Source: Candidatus Saccharimonadota bacterium
GTDB lineage: Bacteria; Patescibacteriota; Saccharimonadia; Saccharimonadales; Saccharimonadaceae
Assembly: GCA_905372785.1 (NCBI GenBank)
Contig: CAJPQG010000009.1
Location: forward strand, 1 to 19,481
DNA length: 19,481 bases
Direction of reading: 5' to 3'
In this document: one piece after another, positions 1-6,933 of the stretch
Position numbering within the stretch: position 1 is the stretch's first letter
How the letters are laid out: each line of letters starts with the position of its first letter
Notes under the pieces: generated by a model
Seen by the model: only the letters and a program-made list of their open reading frames with translations
What the model was told of the DNA's origin: nothing
Databases searched by the model: none
Translations under genes and position numbers: made by a program

Positions 1-54
1 CACGCCTCCCTGTCACGGAGGAGATCGCCGGTTCGAATCCGGTCGGGCGCGCCA
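1..54 (+). tRNA. tRNA-Asp (GTC), 5' truncated by window edge
   Basis: The 3' two thirds of a tRNA are visible. The anticodon arm is CCTCC (5-9), a 7-nt loop CTGTCAC (10-16) and GGAGG (17-21), which places anticodon GTC at 12-14. A 5-nt variable region follows, then the T arm GCCGG-TTCGAAT-CCGGT (27-43), the 3' acceptor strand CGGGCGC (44-50), discriminator G51 and an encoded CCA (52-54). The G discriminator and GTC anticodon agree with tRNA-Asp. The acceptor 5' strand and D arm lie outside the window. Confidence 0.93.
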
Positions 55-83
55 AGCTCAATTACATAATTATTGTTTATTAC

Positions 84-107
84 ACCGTCGTTCTGACGGT
101 TTTTTTA
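84..107 (+). terminator. Rho-independent terminator after tRNA-Asp
   Basis: A 6-bp stem ACCGTC (84-89) and GACGGT (95-100) encloses loop GTTCT and runs straight into a T tract. It lies 30 nt downstream of the tRNA CCA end and has the right polarity to end the tRNA transcript. Confidence 0.88.
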
Positions 108-274
108 TTTTAGGTTAGACACATACACTTGAGTACACACCTTATTGGCTCAAAGCCAAAAAAAGAATATGCGCATTGTGCCATAGCATAGCGTCGTACA
201 CTTTTGTTATGCATCCGTGGGAGCTGCTGCAATACGTTACCGCACGAATTCTGCTTTGTATAAAAAATATATAC
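108..274. other. Non-coding gap between convergent tRNA-Asp and sod
   Basis: No convincing gene is seen here. The stretch holds a 6-bp hairpin (TTGGCT-CAA-AGCCAA near 155) without a T tract on its 3' side, and a perfect 8-bp inverted repeat TTTGTATA (255-262) / TATACAAA (270-277) that abuts the sod terminator. A 103-codon rightward reading frame that starts here runs backward through sod and shows no protein-like composition. Confidence 0.6.
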
Positions 275-313
275 AAAAAAATACCCCCAATTTACTATCG
301 TAATTTAGGGGTA
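275..313 (-). terminator. Long-stem terminator after the ppi-sod unit
   Basis: On the minus strand a 14-bp stem (TACCCCTAAATTAC with GTAAATTGGGGGTA, one A-A mismatch and one T-G wobble) closes on the loop GATA and is followed immediately by seven T residues. It starts 20 nt beyond the sod stop codon and so ends the leftward transcript. The length and pairing of the stem make this the strongest terminator in the window. Confidence 0.92.
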
Positions 314-332
314 ATGAATACTTTTTTTATTC

Positions 333-938
333 TTATTGAGTACTTTTATAGTTCAGCTCTACCTGCTGCCAATGGACTACTTTCCACCAATTTTTGCAGT
401 AATCAGCACGAACGTTCTTGTAGTCTAGGTAATATGCATGCTCCCACACATCAAGGCCAAGTATTGGCATTGGCTGCCCATTCATGATTGGATTATCTTG
501 GTTGGGCGTCGTAACAATGCGTAGATCTGGCATCAGCCACACCCAGCCGCTGCCAAATAGGCCAAGCGCAGCCGCCGTGAACTCTTGCTGAAATGCATCA
601 ATCGAACCATATCGAGCAACAAGTGCGCCGTACAAATCTCCTTCCGTATGTAATGTGCTACCACCAGGCGTCATCACCTGCCAAAAGAAACTATGATTTA
701 AATGCCCGCCACCGTTATTACGCACAGCACGTTGCAATGCTGAATCATCGCCAGCCATAAGCGTTTTGAGTAAATTTTGTATACTCATATTCTGTAGCTC
801 TGGCTGATCAGCTATGGCTTCATTTAATTTTTGTACGTATGTGGCGTGGTGCTTACTGTGGTGCAGCTCCATAATCTCACGGCTAATTACCGGTTCTAGG
901 TCTGCATACCCATACACTAACTCTGGTAATGTATACAT
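333..938 (-). CDS. sodA: Superoxide dismutase, Mn-type (Fe/Mn family)
   Basis: This 201-aa protein is a full-length Fe/Mn-family superoxide dismutase, which disproportionates superoxide to O2 and H2O2 in the cytosol. The four metal ligands are present: His26 (in LHHSKHH), His82 (in NHSFFW), Asp163 and His167 (in LDVWEHAYY). The gateway Tyr34 is also present. Second-sphere residues point to manganese: Gly78 in NNGGGH, where Fe enzymes usually carry Gln, and Gln147 in NQDNP, as in E. coli SodA. There is no signal peptide. The ATG follows the TAA of the upstream foldase gene with no base between, so translation is probably coupled; a GAGG lies 11 nt upstream inside that gene. Metal choice is inferred from residues only; a cambialistic enzyme is possible. 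Its presence suggests the cell meets oxygen. Confidence 0.96.
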   Translation of the reverse strand: MYTLPELVYGYADLEPVISREIMELHHSKHHATYVQKLNEAIADQPELQNMSIQNLLKTLMAGDDSALQRAVRNNGGGHLNHSFFWQVMTPGGSTLHTEGDLYGALVARYGSIDAFQQEFTAAALGLFGSGWVWLMPDLRIVTTPNQDNPIMNGQPMPILGLDVWEHAYYLDYKNVRADYCKNWWKVVHWQQVELNYKSTQ

Positions 939-1958
939 TTATTGTTCAACCTCTTTCTTATTAACATCATCGATGTAGTACTCAACTTTGTGCTCATCGT
1001 ATAACTTGTTGACATCAGACTGGAACTGCTTCAATGGAATCTTTATATAATCGTAGTGCACGCGGTTTTCGGTCGAATCTTGGTTAGTGACAAAGTAGTA
1101 CCCGTCGCCGGTAAGTGTGCGCACTTCTTTAGATGTTTTCCCCTTTTCTAGGGCTAATGCTGCTTTCGCTAGGCCACCGTCTTGGTTGTTGCGGTCAACA
1201 AACCCACGATCACCATACTCAACAGCGCTTCCGAGTTCGCTGGCAATACTCTGCAGTGACTTGCCGGCCTTAATGCCCTCTTCAACCTTATGCTTCGTCT
1301 GCTGAGCTTCGCTATCCAGCGCAAAGGCTACATCCTGTTTAAGTAGGGCCATTTTCGTAATGTGGCGATACTCATCTGGGCTCCAGCCAAAATTCTTACG
1401 AGCTGCACGGTAATGGTCGAGTTCCGACAGCGACCCTCGCTGCTGGGTAATAAATTCTTGTACTTGGTTATCGGTAATAACGATCTTCTTCTCGCGTGCA
1501 ATCTTGCTAGCATAGGCCTGCTCTACCATCAAACGCAGGTTCTTGCGGCGCTGCAAGTCTTCCATATTTTTAATACCCTCGGCGTCAGTTGTCTTGCTAT
1601 ACTTAGCCTTCAAGTTAGAAATTGAGCTGCGGTATAGCAATAGGTAGTCACTATAGCGTACCGTCTCGCCATCGGCCTTCGCTACTGGCACAGGAAGCGC
1701 CCTCGTTAGTCGATAAATAAAATCATCCGATGCACGCCAGATATATAAATTCGCATAAAGCAGCCCACCCATCAACAGCACCACCAGGCTACCAATAATA
1801 ATTGCATTCCGCACCAGTTTTTTGCGGGCATACTGCATAGGATACTTAAACCGACGTGCACCCGACAAAATCTGCTCGCGGTGCTCAGCCACCGTGTCGT
1901 TCGTAATGCGCGCTGGTAGCGTCGTCTTTGGTTTAGTTTTCTTCAATGGTAGTTTCAT
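939..1958 (-). CDS. Membrane-anchored parvulin-like (PpiC/SurA/PrsA-type) foldase
   Basis: The chosen ATG at 1958 gives 339 aa. An earlier in-frame ATG at 2039 would overlap the upstream gene by 107 nt and has no ribosome site, while the chosen start overlaps by 26 nt and has AAGGAG 13 nt upstream. The N-terminus is basic (about 50 residues), then comes one membrane span (about 51-74), then an extracytoplasmic part that resembles SurA_N/chaperone helices (about 86-235), with a VAKADGETVRYSDY segment like the strand that opens these folds. A degenerate parvulin half follows (about 245-320), where GGLAKAALALEKGKTSKEVRTLTGDGYYFV matches the usual end of a PpiC domain. Family logic suggests folding help for exported proteins such as pilins or the large surface protein. 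Isomerase activity is uncertain because the first half of the parvulin motif is eroded. Confidence 0.75.
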   Translation of the reverse strand: MKLPLKKTKPKTTLPARITNDTVAEHREQILSGARRFKYPMQYARKKLVRNAIIIGSLVVLLMGGLLYANLYIWRASDDFIYRLTRALPVPVAKADGETVRYSDYLLLYRSSISNLKAKYSKTTDAEGIKNMEDLQRRKNLRLMVEQAYASKIAREKKIVITDNQVQEFITQQRGSLSELDHYRAARKNFGWSPDEYRHITKMALLKQDVAFALDSEAQQTKHKVEEGIKAGKSLQSIASELGSAVEYGDRGFVDRNNQDGGLAKAALALEKGKTSKEVRTLTGDGYYFVTNQDSTENRVHYDYIKIPLKQFQSDVNKLYDEHKVEYYIDDVNKKEVEQ

Positions 1959-2466
1959 TATGGGTCGCTTGCTCCTTCTCCATCGCGTCAATAATCGCAT
2001 TCTGTAGCTTATTGTAAATAATCTCAGGATGCTCGACATTTTTTATTATCAAATCCCCCACCATGGTTTGCATAACAATCGTGCCGAATTTAAATAATTC
2101 ACCGCTAAACCCTGGGATGTCGTAGCTGATATTTTGTACTTTCGCGAGCCGTAAATCAATCACGTGTTTTCCAAAAAATCCTTTTTGCGTCACCTGGCGT
2201 ATTCGCTGGCTAGACACAATAAAGTAGGTGTAGTACCACATGATATAAAAGTAGCTAAAAAGCACAAAACCAACGACAAAGCCAACAACAGGAAACCAGA
2301 ACACCCACATATACTGTGAGAAAAATAGTGGCGGAATTGAACTAATCGCAAACGGCCCTAAAAAACAATAGAACCCCTTGCGCATAGCAATAATATGACG
2401 ACGGAATACAAAAAGAAACTCTTCATCGTCACGCTGCCCACTAAAATCTCTGTGCTCCCCTGGCAT
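1933..2466 (-). CDS. Bacterial PH-domain (DUF304/YdbS-like) membrane protein
   Basis: This 177-aa protein has a short N-terminus (PGE...EEFLFVFRRHIIAMRKG), two adjacent hydrophobic segments (about 30-50 and 54-76) and a soluble domain (about 80-160) of the type YYTYFIVSSQRIRQVTQKGFFGKHVIDLRLAKVQNI, which is the hallmark of the bPH2/DUF304 family: 'TnxRI' strand, 'G..' turn, 'l.kIq.v' strand. The family is widespread and of unknown molecular role; membrane-associated scaffolding has been suggested for it. The start has no good Shine-Dalgarno, and it lies 42 nt from the tRNA-Arg 3' end, so the mRNA may arise by tRNA 3' processing of a common transcript. Its 3' end overlaps the foldase gene, implying translational coupling and a link to the cell envelope. 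Confidence 0.82.
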   Translation of the reverse strand: MPGEHRDFSGQRDDEEFLFVFRRHIIAMRKGFYCFLGPFAISSIPPLFFSQYMWVFWFPVVGFVVGFVLFSYFYIMWYYTYFIVSSQRIRQVTQKGFFGKHVIDLRLAKVQNISYDIPGFSGELFKFGTIVMQTMVGDLIIKNVEHPEIIYNKLQNAIIDAMEKEQATHNETTIEEN

Positions 2467-2508
2467 GTGCGTTTACTCTATTCTTCGTATGTCTGTTTCA
2501 AAAATAAA

Positions 2509-2584
2509 TGGTACCCCGGGCAGGAATCGAACCCACAACCCTCTCCTTAGGACGGAGCTGCTCTTCCAGTTGAGCTACCGAGGC
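2509..2584 (-). tRNA. tRNA-Arg (CCT)
   Basis: The minus strand folds to a 76-nt cloverleaf: acceptor GCCTCGG with CCGGGGT (G-U at 1-72), D stem GCTC/GAGC, anticodon loop GTCCTAA with anticodon CCT, a 5-nt variable region, T arm GTGGG-TTCGATT-CCTGC, discriminator A and an encoded CCA (minus-strand end at 2509). It reads AGG. Oddities: position 32 is G, the top anticodon-stem pair (27-43) is G-A, and the T stem has two wobble pairs. It is embedded between ndk and the PH-domain gene in the same direction. Confidence 0.93.
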
Positions 2585-2592
2585 GCCATTTT

Positions 2593-2621
2593 ATTATAGC
2601 AGTTTTCAGCTAGCGCGTAAA
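2593..2621 (-). promoter_or_regulatory. tRNA-Arg promoter with extended -10
   Basis: The minus strand carries TATAAT (2598-2593), a perfect -10, preceded by the extended element TGC (2601-2599). A -35-like TTTACG (2621-2616, 4 of 6 to consensus) is separated from it by exactly 17 bp and lies across the end of ndk. Only 8 nt separate the -10 from the mature tRNA 5' end, so the primary transcript should have a leader of only about 2-5 nt. Confidence 0.75.
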
Positions 2622-3125
2622 TTTTTCGTTTACGGTTGTATACGACACAATCTCTTCTGGCTTAAACCAGTGTGCAATCTCCTGCTTTGCCTCTTCTGGG
2701 TCGCCCGATGCGTGAATAAGATTTGGAACACCGCACTTAGCAGCATCTGCATACCCGAAGCTCATGTGCGAAAAGTCACCCCGGATTGTACCCATGTCTG
2801 CAGACATTGGCTCGGTTGGACCAACGATTTTACGAACAAGCGGCACAGCCTCAACTCCCTCGAGCACCACCGCGATCACCGGGCCGTCCATCATGAAGTC
2901 GAGTGTTACGTTAAACGCCTTCTCACCACGACGAGTTACCATTTTACCAATCTCTTCATAATGAGCGTAGTAGTGGTCTCGTGATGGTTCAGCCATTTTC
3001 ATCGCAACGATCTTCAGGCCGACGCGCTCAAATCGTGTCAAAATTTCGCCCACAATACCACGCTGCACAGCATCTGGCTTAAAGACAATTAAGGTTTTTT
3101 GAATATGTGATGCCTTGTCCGACAT
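2610..3125 (-). CDS. ndk: Nucleoside diphosphate kinase
   Basis: This 171-aa enzyme moves the gamma phosphate of ATP to nucleoside diphosphates through a phospho-histidine. The KPDAVQRG motif with Lys16, the GP(T/V) and GTIRGDF loops (about 112-118) and the active-site histidine His138 in NLIHASGDPEEA are all visible. It is longer than the usual 140-150 aa: extra residues sit in the segment after the first helices (GKMVTRRGEKAF, about 60-71), before the active-site loop (about 119-134, with a Cys131) and at the C-terminus. The start has GGAG just upstream. Its promoter lies in the intergenic region shared with the divergent xer gene. In a cell that depends on scavenged nucleotides this enzyme would balance NTP pools (inference). 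Confidence 0.95.
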   Translation of the reverse strand: MSDKASHIQKTLIVFKPDAVQRGIVGEILTRFERVGLKIVAMKMAEPSRDHYYAHYEEIGKMVTRRGEKAFNVTLDFMMDGPVIAVVLEGVEAVPLVRKIVGPTEPMSADMGTIRGDFSHMSFGYADAAKCGVPNLIHASGDPEEAKQEIAHWFKPEEIVSYTTVNEKFTR

Positions 3126-3158
3126 ATCTCCATCCTTCCCTATATTACTTCTAGCCTC

Positions 3159-3187
3159 AGTATACCAGGTTGGTGCCCACTTCTCCA
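3159..3187 (-). promoter_or_regulatory. ndk promoter
   Basis: Minus-strand TATACT (3164-3159) with TGG just upstream (an extended TGn -10) and a -35-like TGGAGA (3187-3182, 4 of 6) at 17 bp spacing. It predicts a leader of roughly 27 nt that contains the AAGGATGGAG ribosome site in front of the ATG at 3125. Confidence 0.65.
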
Positions 3188-3277
3188 GTAGTGAAGCCTC
3201 TGAGCAACCTATATATTAGTGAACAATTTACTTATTCAAAATGCTTATGGTTATCTACCCTGAATATCCGGGTTATG

Positions 3278-3286
3278 TGCTATACT
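3278..3286 (+). promoter_or_regulatory. xer promoter: extended -10, predicted leaderless
   Basis: TGC (3278-3280) followed by TATACT (3281-3286) is a good extended -10; no convincing -35 is seen at 16-18 bp. The ATG at 3293 begins six bases after the hexamer, which is where transcription would start, and no Shine-Dalgarno precedes it. Confidence 0.68.
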
Positions 3287-3292
3287 ACACAC

Positions 3293-4288
3293 ATGGATAT
3301 TGAATCAGCTTCAGGCAACACGCCACCTGATCTACCACTAGCAGATGCTATTGCTGAGTATATCACCTCTTTAGAGGTAGAGCGTGGTCGTTCGGCGTTT
3401 ACCGCCCGCAACTATCAGCAGTATCTGTATCGGTTTGATGAATTCACCTCTTTAGAAGACACAGATTTTACTGTACAAAAAATTAGCTCAGAGCTAGTGC
3501 GGCGCTATCGGCTGTGGCTAAACCGCTATGAAAATGATCGAGGCGAGCACCTATCGCTACTGACACAAAATTACCATCTCATTGCTCTGCGTGGCTTTCT
3601 CGCCTATCTCATTAAACGAGATGTCCCTACCCTTGCGCCAGATAAAGTTGAACTACCAAAAGTGACTCGGCGGCAAGTAACATTCCTGCATTTTGATGAA
3701 ATTGACCGTATGTTGCAGCAAATTGACATTAGCAGTGAAGCGGGCCTGCGAGACCGAGCTATTATTGAGCTTCTCTTTTCCAGTGGCCTGCGTGTGTCTG
3801 AGCTCGTAGGGCTAAACCGTGACCATATTAACACCAAACGCCGAGAATTTACGGTGCGTGGTAAGGGACAAAAAGACCGCCCGGTGTTCATTGGGGCAAT
3901 GGCAGCGCAACACGTGGAAGAATACCTAGAGGCTCGTACAGACAGCCTACCGCCACTATTTCTCAGCTACCGGCGCACTAATCAGCCATCATTATCGGGC
4001 GATTACCGCCGCCTCACCACCCGCAGCGTACAAAGACTGGTCGCCAACTACGCCAGGCTGGCTGGCATCACCAAAAAGGTAACTCCACATACAATGCGCC
4101 ATAGTTTTGCAACTGACCTATTAATGAATGGTGCTGATATCCGCAGCGTACAATCTATGCTCGGACACAGCAATATTAGTACCACCCAAGTTTACACCCA
4201 CGTAACAGACCAGCACCTGCGTGAAATCTACGAGCAGTACCACACAGATACTGATGCAGAACAGCTGTCCCAGCAAGGGCAAGACTAG
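3293..4288 (+). CDS. Tyrosine recombinase, XerC/XerD type
   Basis: The ATG at 3293 gives 331 aa; a longer frame from a TTG at 3170 would cover the promoter and adds an unconserved extension, so it is rejected. An N-terminal SAM-like core-binding domain (about 17-110: DAIAEYITSLEVERGRS...) is followed by the catalytic domain. All active-site residues are seen: Arg167 (SSGLRVSEL), Lys191 (VRGKGQKDR), His266 and Arg269 (HTMRHSFAT), His292 (LGHSNISTTQ) and nucleophile Tyr301 (VYTHV). The likely job is resolution of chromosome dimers at dif as a single-Xer system; an integrase role is less likely because nothing phage-like is near it. It ends with a terminator shared with the convergent pilin operon. 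Confidence 0.92.
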   Translation: MDIESASGNTPPDLPLADAIAEYITSLEVERGRSAFTARNYQQYLYRFDEFTSLEDTDFTVQKISSELVRRYRLWLNRYENDRGEHLSLLTQNYHLIALRGFLAYLIKRDVPTLAPDKVELPKVTRRQVTFLHFDEIDRMLQQIDISSEAGLRDRAIIELLFSSGLRVSELVGLNRDHINTKRREFTVRGKGQKDRPVFIGAMAAQHVEEYLEARTDSLPPLFLSYRRTNQPSLSGDYRRLTTRSVQRLVANYARLAGITKKVTPHTMRHSFATDLLMNGADIRSVQSMLGHSNISTTQVYTHVTDQHLREIYEQYHTDTDAEQLSQQGQD

Positions 4289-4332
4289 ACCAAAAAACAC
4301 CGCTAAAAGCCCCTAGATAGCACCAAAACAAG

Positions 4333-4368
4333 AAAACCACCACTACCTTGATGTAGCGGTGGTTTTTT
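4333..4368. terminator. Bidirectional terminator between xer and the minor pilin operon
   Basis: AAAACCACCACTAC (4333-4346) pairs with GTAGCGGTGGTTTT (4353-4366) around the loop CTTGAT, with a single A-C mismatch. A T6 run ends it on the plus strand, and TTTT plus a further T-rich stretch follow on the minus strand. It serves both convergent units. Confidence 0.9.
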
Positions 4369-4380
4369 AGAATCACTAGC

Positions 4381-5577
4381 TTATTTAACGTAGCTCTTCG
4401 CGCAGGTTCCCCGATCATCAACACCTGCTGCAGTGACAGTATAATCTTTACAAATGCTGCCTGCTGTCTCTACCGCTCCAGATGGTGAAATACTATCACC
4501 AGATTCACCATAGCTTACACGCGTTTCAAGGCGGCGAAAGACGTTATTGGTGCGAGCTGTTACATCAATATTTGGCTGCACGTCCGCAAACTCCACCACA
4601 CTACCGCCAGCGTCTAATAACTCTACTTTAACGGCCGTTTTATCGGTGGCATAGATTGATGAAAGCCGCAAAAATGCCAGTGGCGCATTTGCCTCAATAG
4701 TTTTGTGCAAACTCGCGAGGTCTATCGTGGTACGGCAAGCATAATCACCATTATCTTCGTATTCCCGCTTTATACAACCCACTGGCTGAGTATTATTAGT
4801 GCCGACAGCATCATCAGAGATGCGCTGGTTAAAGCTAGCAGTCGCTGCACCGCCATACTGCCCCTGTGGATATAGCATCACCAGCTCGTTCGATTCTGAG
4901 GTTTTAAGCGCAGCAGGATTAAACACGGTACCATTTTCTGGCGCAATCAGCTGAGCTTGCAAGATTGGTGGCGTCTTGGTGCCAGCAGTCGTGTCAGCCC
5001 ATTTGTCCTTTGACGGTAGCGAATCTGGGTTAAGTGACTGCGGACGGCCTAGCTTGCTCGTAGTGTCTCGCTCATCGCGACGGAACCAGCTCACCCGAAT
5101 CTTACTAACCTGCTCACGACCTCGCAGCGGCACCATCAGTGCTCCATCTTCGGCCATGTGCGCCTGATAATCCTTTGTATTACGATCAATCTTCACGCAA
5201 GTGTAAGCCTGATCAAGCTGCTCACCAGAGTTAGCATTGCCATAGCTTGACTGAATCTTGACCTCATCGTTAGCTAGCGGCCCCAGCAGGCGCGAAAACT
5301 GCACGGTGTTACATTCTTTGCGCTCAATCGCCTGGCAAGCCAAACTGGTATTGCCTGTGGCATCTTTGCGGCACTCTGCCAGCACGCGCTTGGCATCCTC
5401 AACACCTACCAGGGCCGAGTCGTAGGCACTTTGTGAGATGTCAGTGCGGTTTGACTGAGTTTGCTCACGCACCATCAGCGTCATATAGCCGGTCGTCAAA
5501 ATCAATAATGTTAGCGAGGTAAATATAACGATAAAGATCGCTACCGCCCCCGATTGTCTGTGGTTGTTTTGCCTCAT
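4381..5577 (-). CDS. PilX/GspK-like minor pilin
   Basis: The 398-aa product opens RQSGAVAIFIVIF followed by a long hydrophobic helix to about residue 31. This is the PilX_N-type start: a Gly (10) at the prepilin cleavage point but no Glu at mature +5, as in the GspK/PilX class, whose members can sit at the pilus tip and start assembly. A helical stalk follows, and then a large cysteine-containing globular part (about 100-398) with no close match I recognise. It is the last gene of the four-gene minor pilin set; GAGG lies 6-7 nt before the ATG and the gap to the preceding gene is 2 nt. Substrate of PilD. Exact orthology to PilX is inferred from position and N-terminus only. Confidence 0.78.
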   Translation of the reverse strand: MRQNNHRQSGAVAIFIVIFTSLTLLILTTGYMTLMVREQTQSNRTDISQSAYDSALVGVEDAKRVLAECRKDATGNTSLACQAIERKECNTVQFSRLLGPLANDEVKIQSSYGNANSGEQLDQAYTCVKIDRNTKDYQAHMAEDGALMVPLRGREQVSKIRVSWFRRDERDTTSKLGRPQSLNPDSLPSKDKWADTTAGTKTPPILQAQLIAPENGTVFNPAALKTSESNELVMLYPQGQYGGAATASFNQRISDDAVGTNNTQPVGCIKREYEDNGDYACRTTIDLASLHKTIEANAPLAFLRLSSIYATDKTAVKVELLDAGGSVVEFADVQPNIDVTARTNNVFRRLETRVSYGESGDSISPSGAVETAGSICKDYTVTAAGVDDRGTCAKSYVK

Positions 5578-5579
5578 AG

Positions 5580-6323
5580 CTACCTCATTACCCCGTTAAT
5601 TGATCGTACCGTAAACCGAAATACCGATGAATTACAATACTCATTCGAGATGCGATCAGTCTCGCTACATTGTCCGCCCGGTAGCCCTTCATCATAGGTG
5701 CCCACGTGGAGTTCTATATCATATAGCTGCTGCCGGCTCAGTTCATCTTCTGGCCCTTTTGTAACGCGTACACTGTAAATGGCTAGCCGTGACTGCATTG
5801 CCGTAGAGCTTGACGTCGCACGATTATTACCCTGTCCACCAAGCAAATCTTCAGCATCACTGCCTGCCACCGAGCTAAGCTCTGGCAAGTGCCCCTTGTT
5901 ATCAGTGCGGCACAGTACTCCGTCCGGATCACGCACGCGCAACAGATGCACCACCTTGCCGCGAAAGACCTCTTTATCGTGCTGGTGCGGCGACACGAGC
6001 GCCTGCGGTGTATTCCAAACATAGCTGTAGTTGCCTAGGCACAGCCGTTCCCGACCGTTACTCTTACCGCCATCAATGGTGCCATTCAGCGTAACTTTAA
6101 TAGCCTCTCCGGTGCGTGCAATCGTTTGCCCAGCGATATCACGCCGCAACTGGCCACTCACTTCACGCCCAGTCTCGTTGACCGCCTGGTAGGTAATACC
6201 CCTGGTAAACAGCCTATTAACAAAAATAGTAACATTAGCGATCGTAATGAGCATAATCGATATAAAGGTCATCGAAAACATTAGCTCTATAACCGTAAAT
6301 CCCCTAGCGTGCCTTTGGCTCAT
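5580..6323 (-). CDS. PilW/GspJ-like prepilin (minor pilin)
   Basis: This 247-aa protein has a class III prepilin start: basic leader MSQRHAR, cleavage between Gly8 and Phe9, then TVIELMFSM with Glu at mature +5 and a hydrophobic helix to about residue 32. The size, and its place between PilV-like and PilX-like genes, fit PilW/GspJ. A C-rich C-terminal half (GGQCSETDRISNEYCNSSVFRFTVRSI) probably forms a disulfide-closed D-region-like loop. Its start lies inside the end of the PilV-like gene (20-nt overlap), with GAGG in front. Confidence 0.82.
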   Translation of the reverse strand: MSQRHARGFTVIELMFSMTFISIMLITIANVTIFVNRLFTRGITYQAVNETGREVSGQLRRDIAGQTIARTGEAIKVTLNGTIDGGKSNGRERLCLGNYSYVWNTPQALVSPHQHDKEVFRGKVVHLLRVRDPDGVLCRTDNKGHLPELSSVAGSDAEDLLGGQGNNRATSSSTAMQSRLAIYSVRVTKGPEDELSRQQLYDIELHVGTYDEGLPGGQCSETDRISNEYCNSSVFRFTVRSINGVMR

Positions 6324-6933
6324 ACAACCTCACAATCGTATTTAACGTAACTGGTGCCGACCCGAACGGAGATGGCCAGCAGGTTTGAATATAGGCATCA
6401 TATGCATCAGTGTCTGCGTTAGGGCTACTACCTTCTACGCGCACCAAATCAACCCAGATACCATGAGCCTTTGCGTATTGCACCGAGTCACCACGATCCT
6501 CCGTCTGGCTATAAACATCAGCCGCAGTAAAATCTGGGCTTGATGATCGAATTACCCGCATATGCTGAGCGCGAGCATTCTCCTCCCAAGACAAGGCAAA
6601 CGCATTAGTCAATGACGACGGCGCGGGACATTCCGCAAGATGCAGCCGATTAGTAACTGTACCAACTGTCGTTAACCGGCTCGGTTGCTTTAGCTCTGCC
6701 CAAACTTTACCTGCCTCCGAGTCCTGTGCCACCAAATAGGCATCATGTACATACCGCAGCATATCCGCCTGAGCATCCACCTCTTGGCGTACCAGTGTCA
6801 CCTGCAAAGAACGCAGCGCTACCGCTGTTGCCTGGTTCATAATTGCCAATCCCCCCACAATAATGGCGCTCAACGCCGCAAAGGCAAACATCACCTCAAC
6901 GATCGTGTCCCCTCGTTGCCTTATCTTCGACAT
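6304..6933 (-). CDS. PilV/GspI-like prepilin (minor pilin)
   Basis: The 209-aa protein begins MSKIRQRG then DTIVEVMFAFAALSAIIVGGLAIM, a prepilin leader with cleavage after Gly8, Glu at mature +5 and a hydrophobic helix. The first mature residue is Asp instead of the usual Phe or Met. The order in the operon and the short leader are like PilV/GspI. A strong GGAGG lies 6 nt before the ATG, within the end of the previous pilin gene (13-nt overlap). Cys101 and Cys192-region cysteines could bridge. The role is inferred: minor pilin of the priming or tip complex. Confidence 0.8.
   Translation of the reverse strand: MSKIRQRGDTIVEVMFAFAALSAIIVGGLAIMNQATAVALRSLQVTLVRQEVDAQADMLRYVHDAYLVAQDSEAGKVWAELKQPSRLTTVGTVTNRLHLAECPAPSSLTNAFALSWEENARAQHMRVIRSSSPDFTAADVYSQTEDRGDSVQYAKAHGIWVDLVRVEGSSPNADTDAYDAYIQTCWPSPFGSAPVTLNTIVRLYEPKAR

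Noticed and set aside
176..487. Rightward 103-codon open frame
   Set aside because: It lies over the sod terminator and sod C-terminus on the other strand, has no ribosome site and no protein-like pattern.
3170..3292. Longer N-terminus for the Xer recombinase from a TTG
   Set aside because: It would place the start upstream of the -10 element, adds 41 residues not seen in the family, and has no ribosome site.
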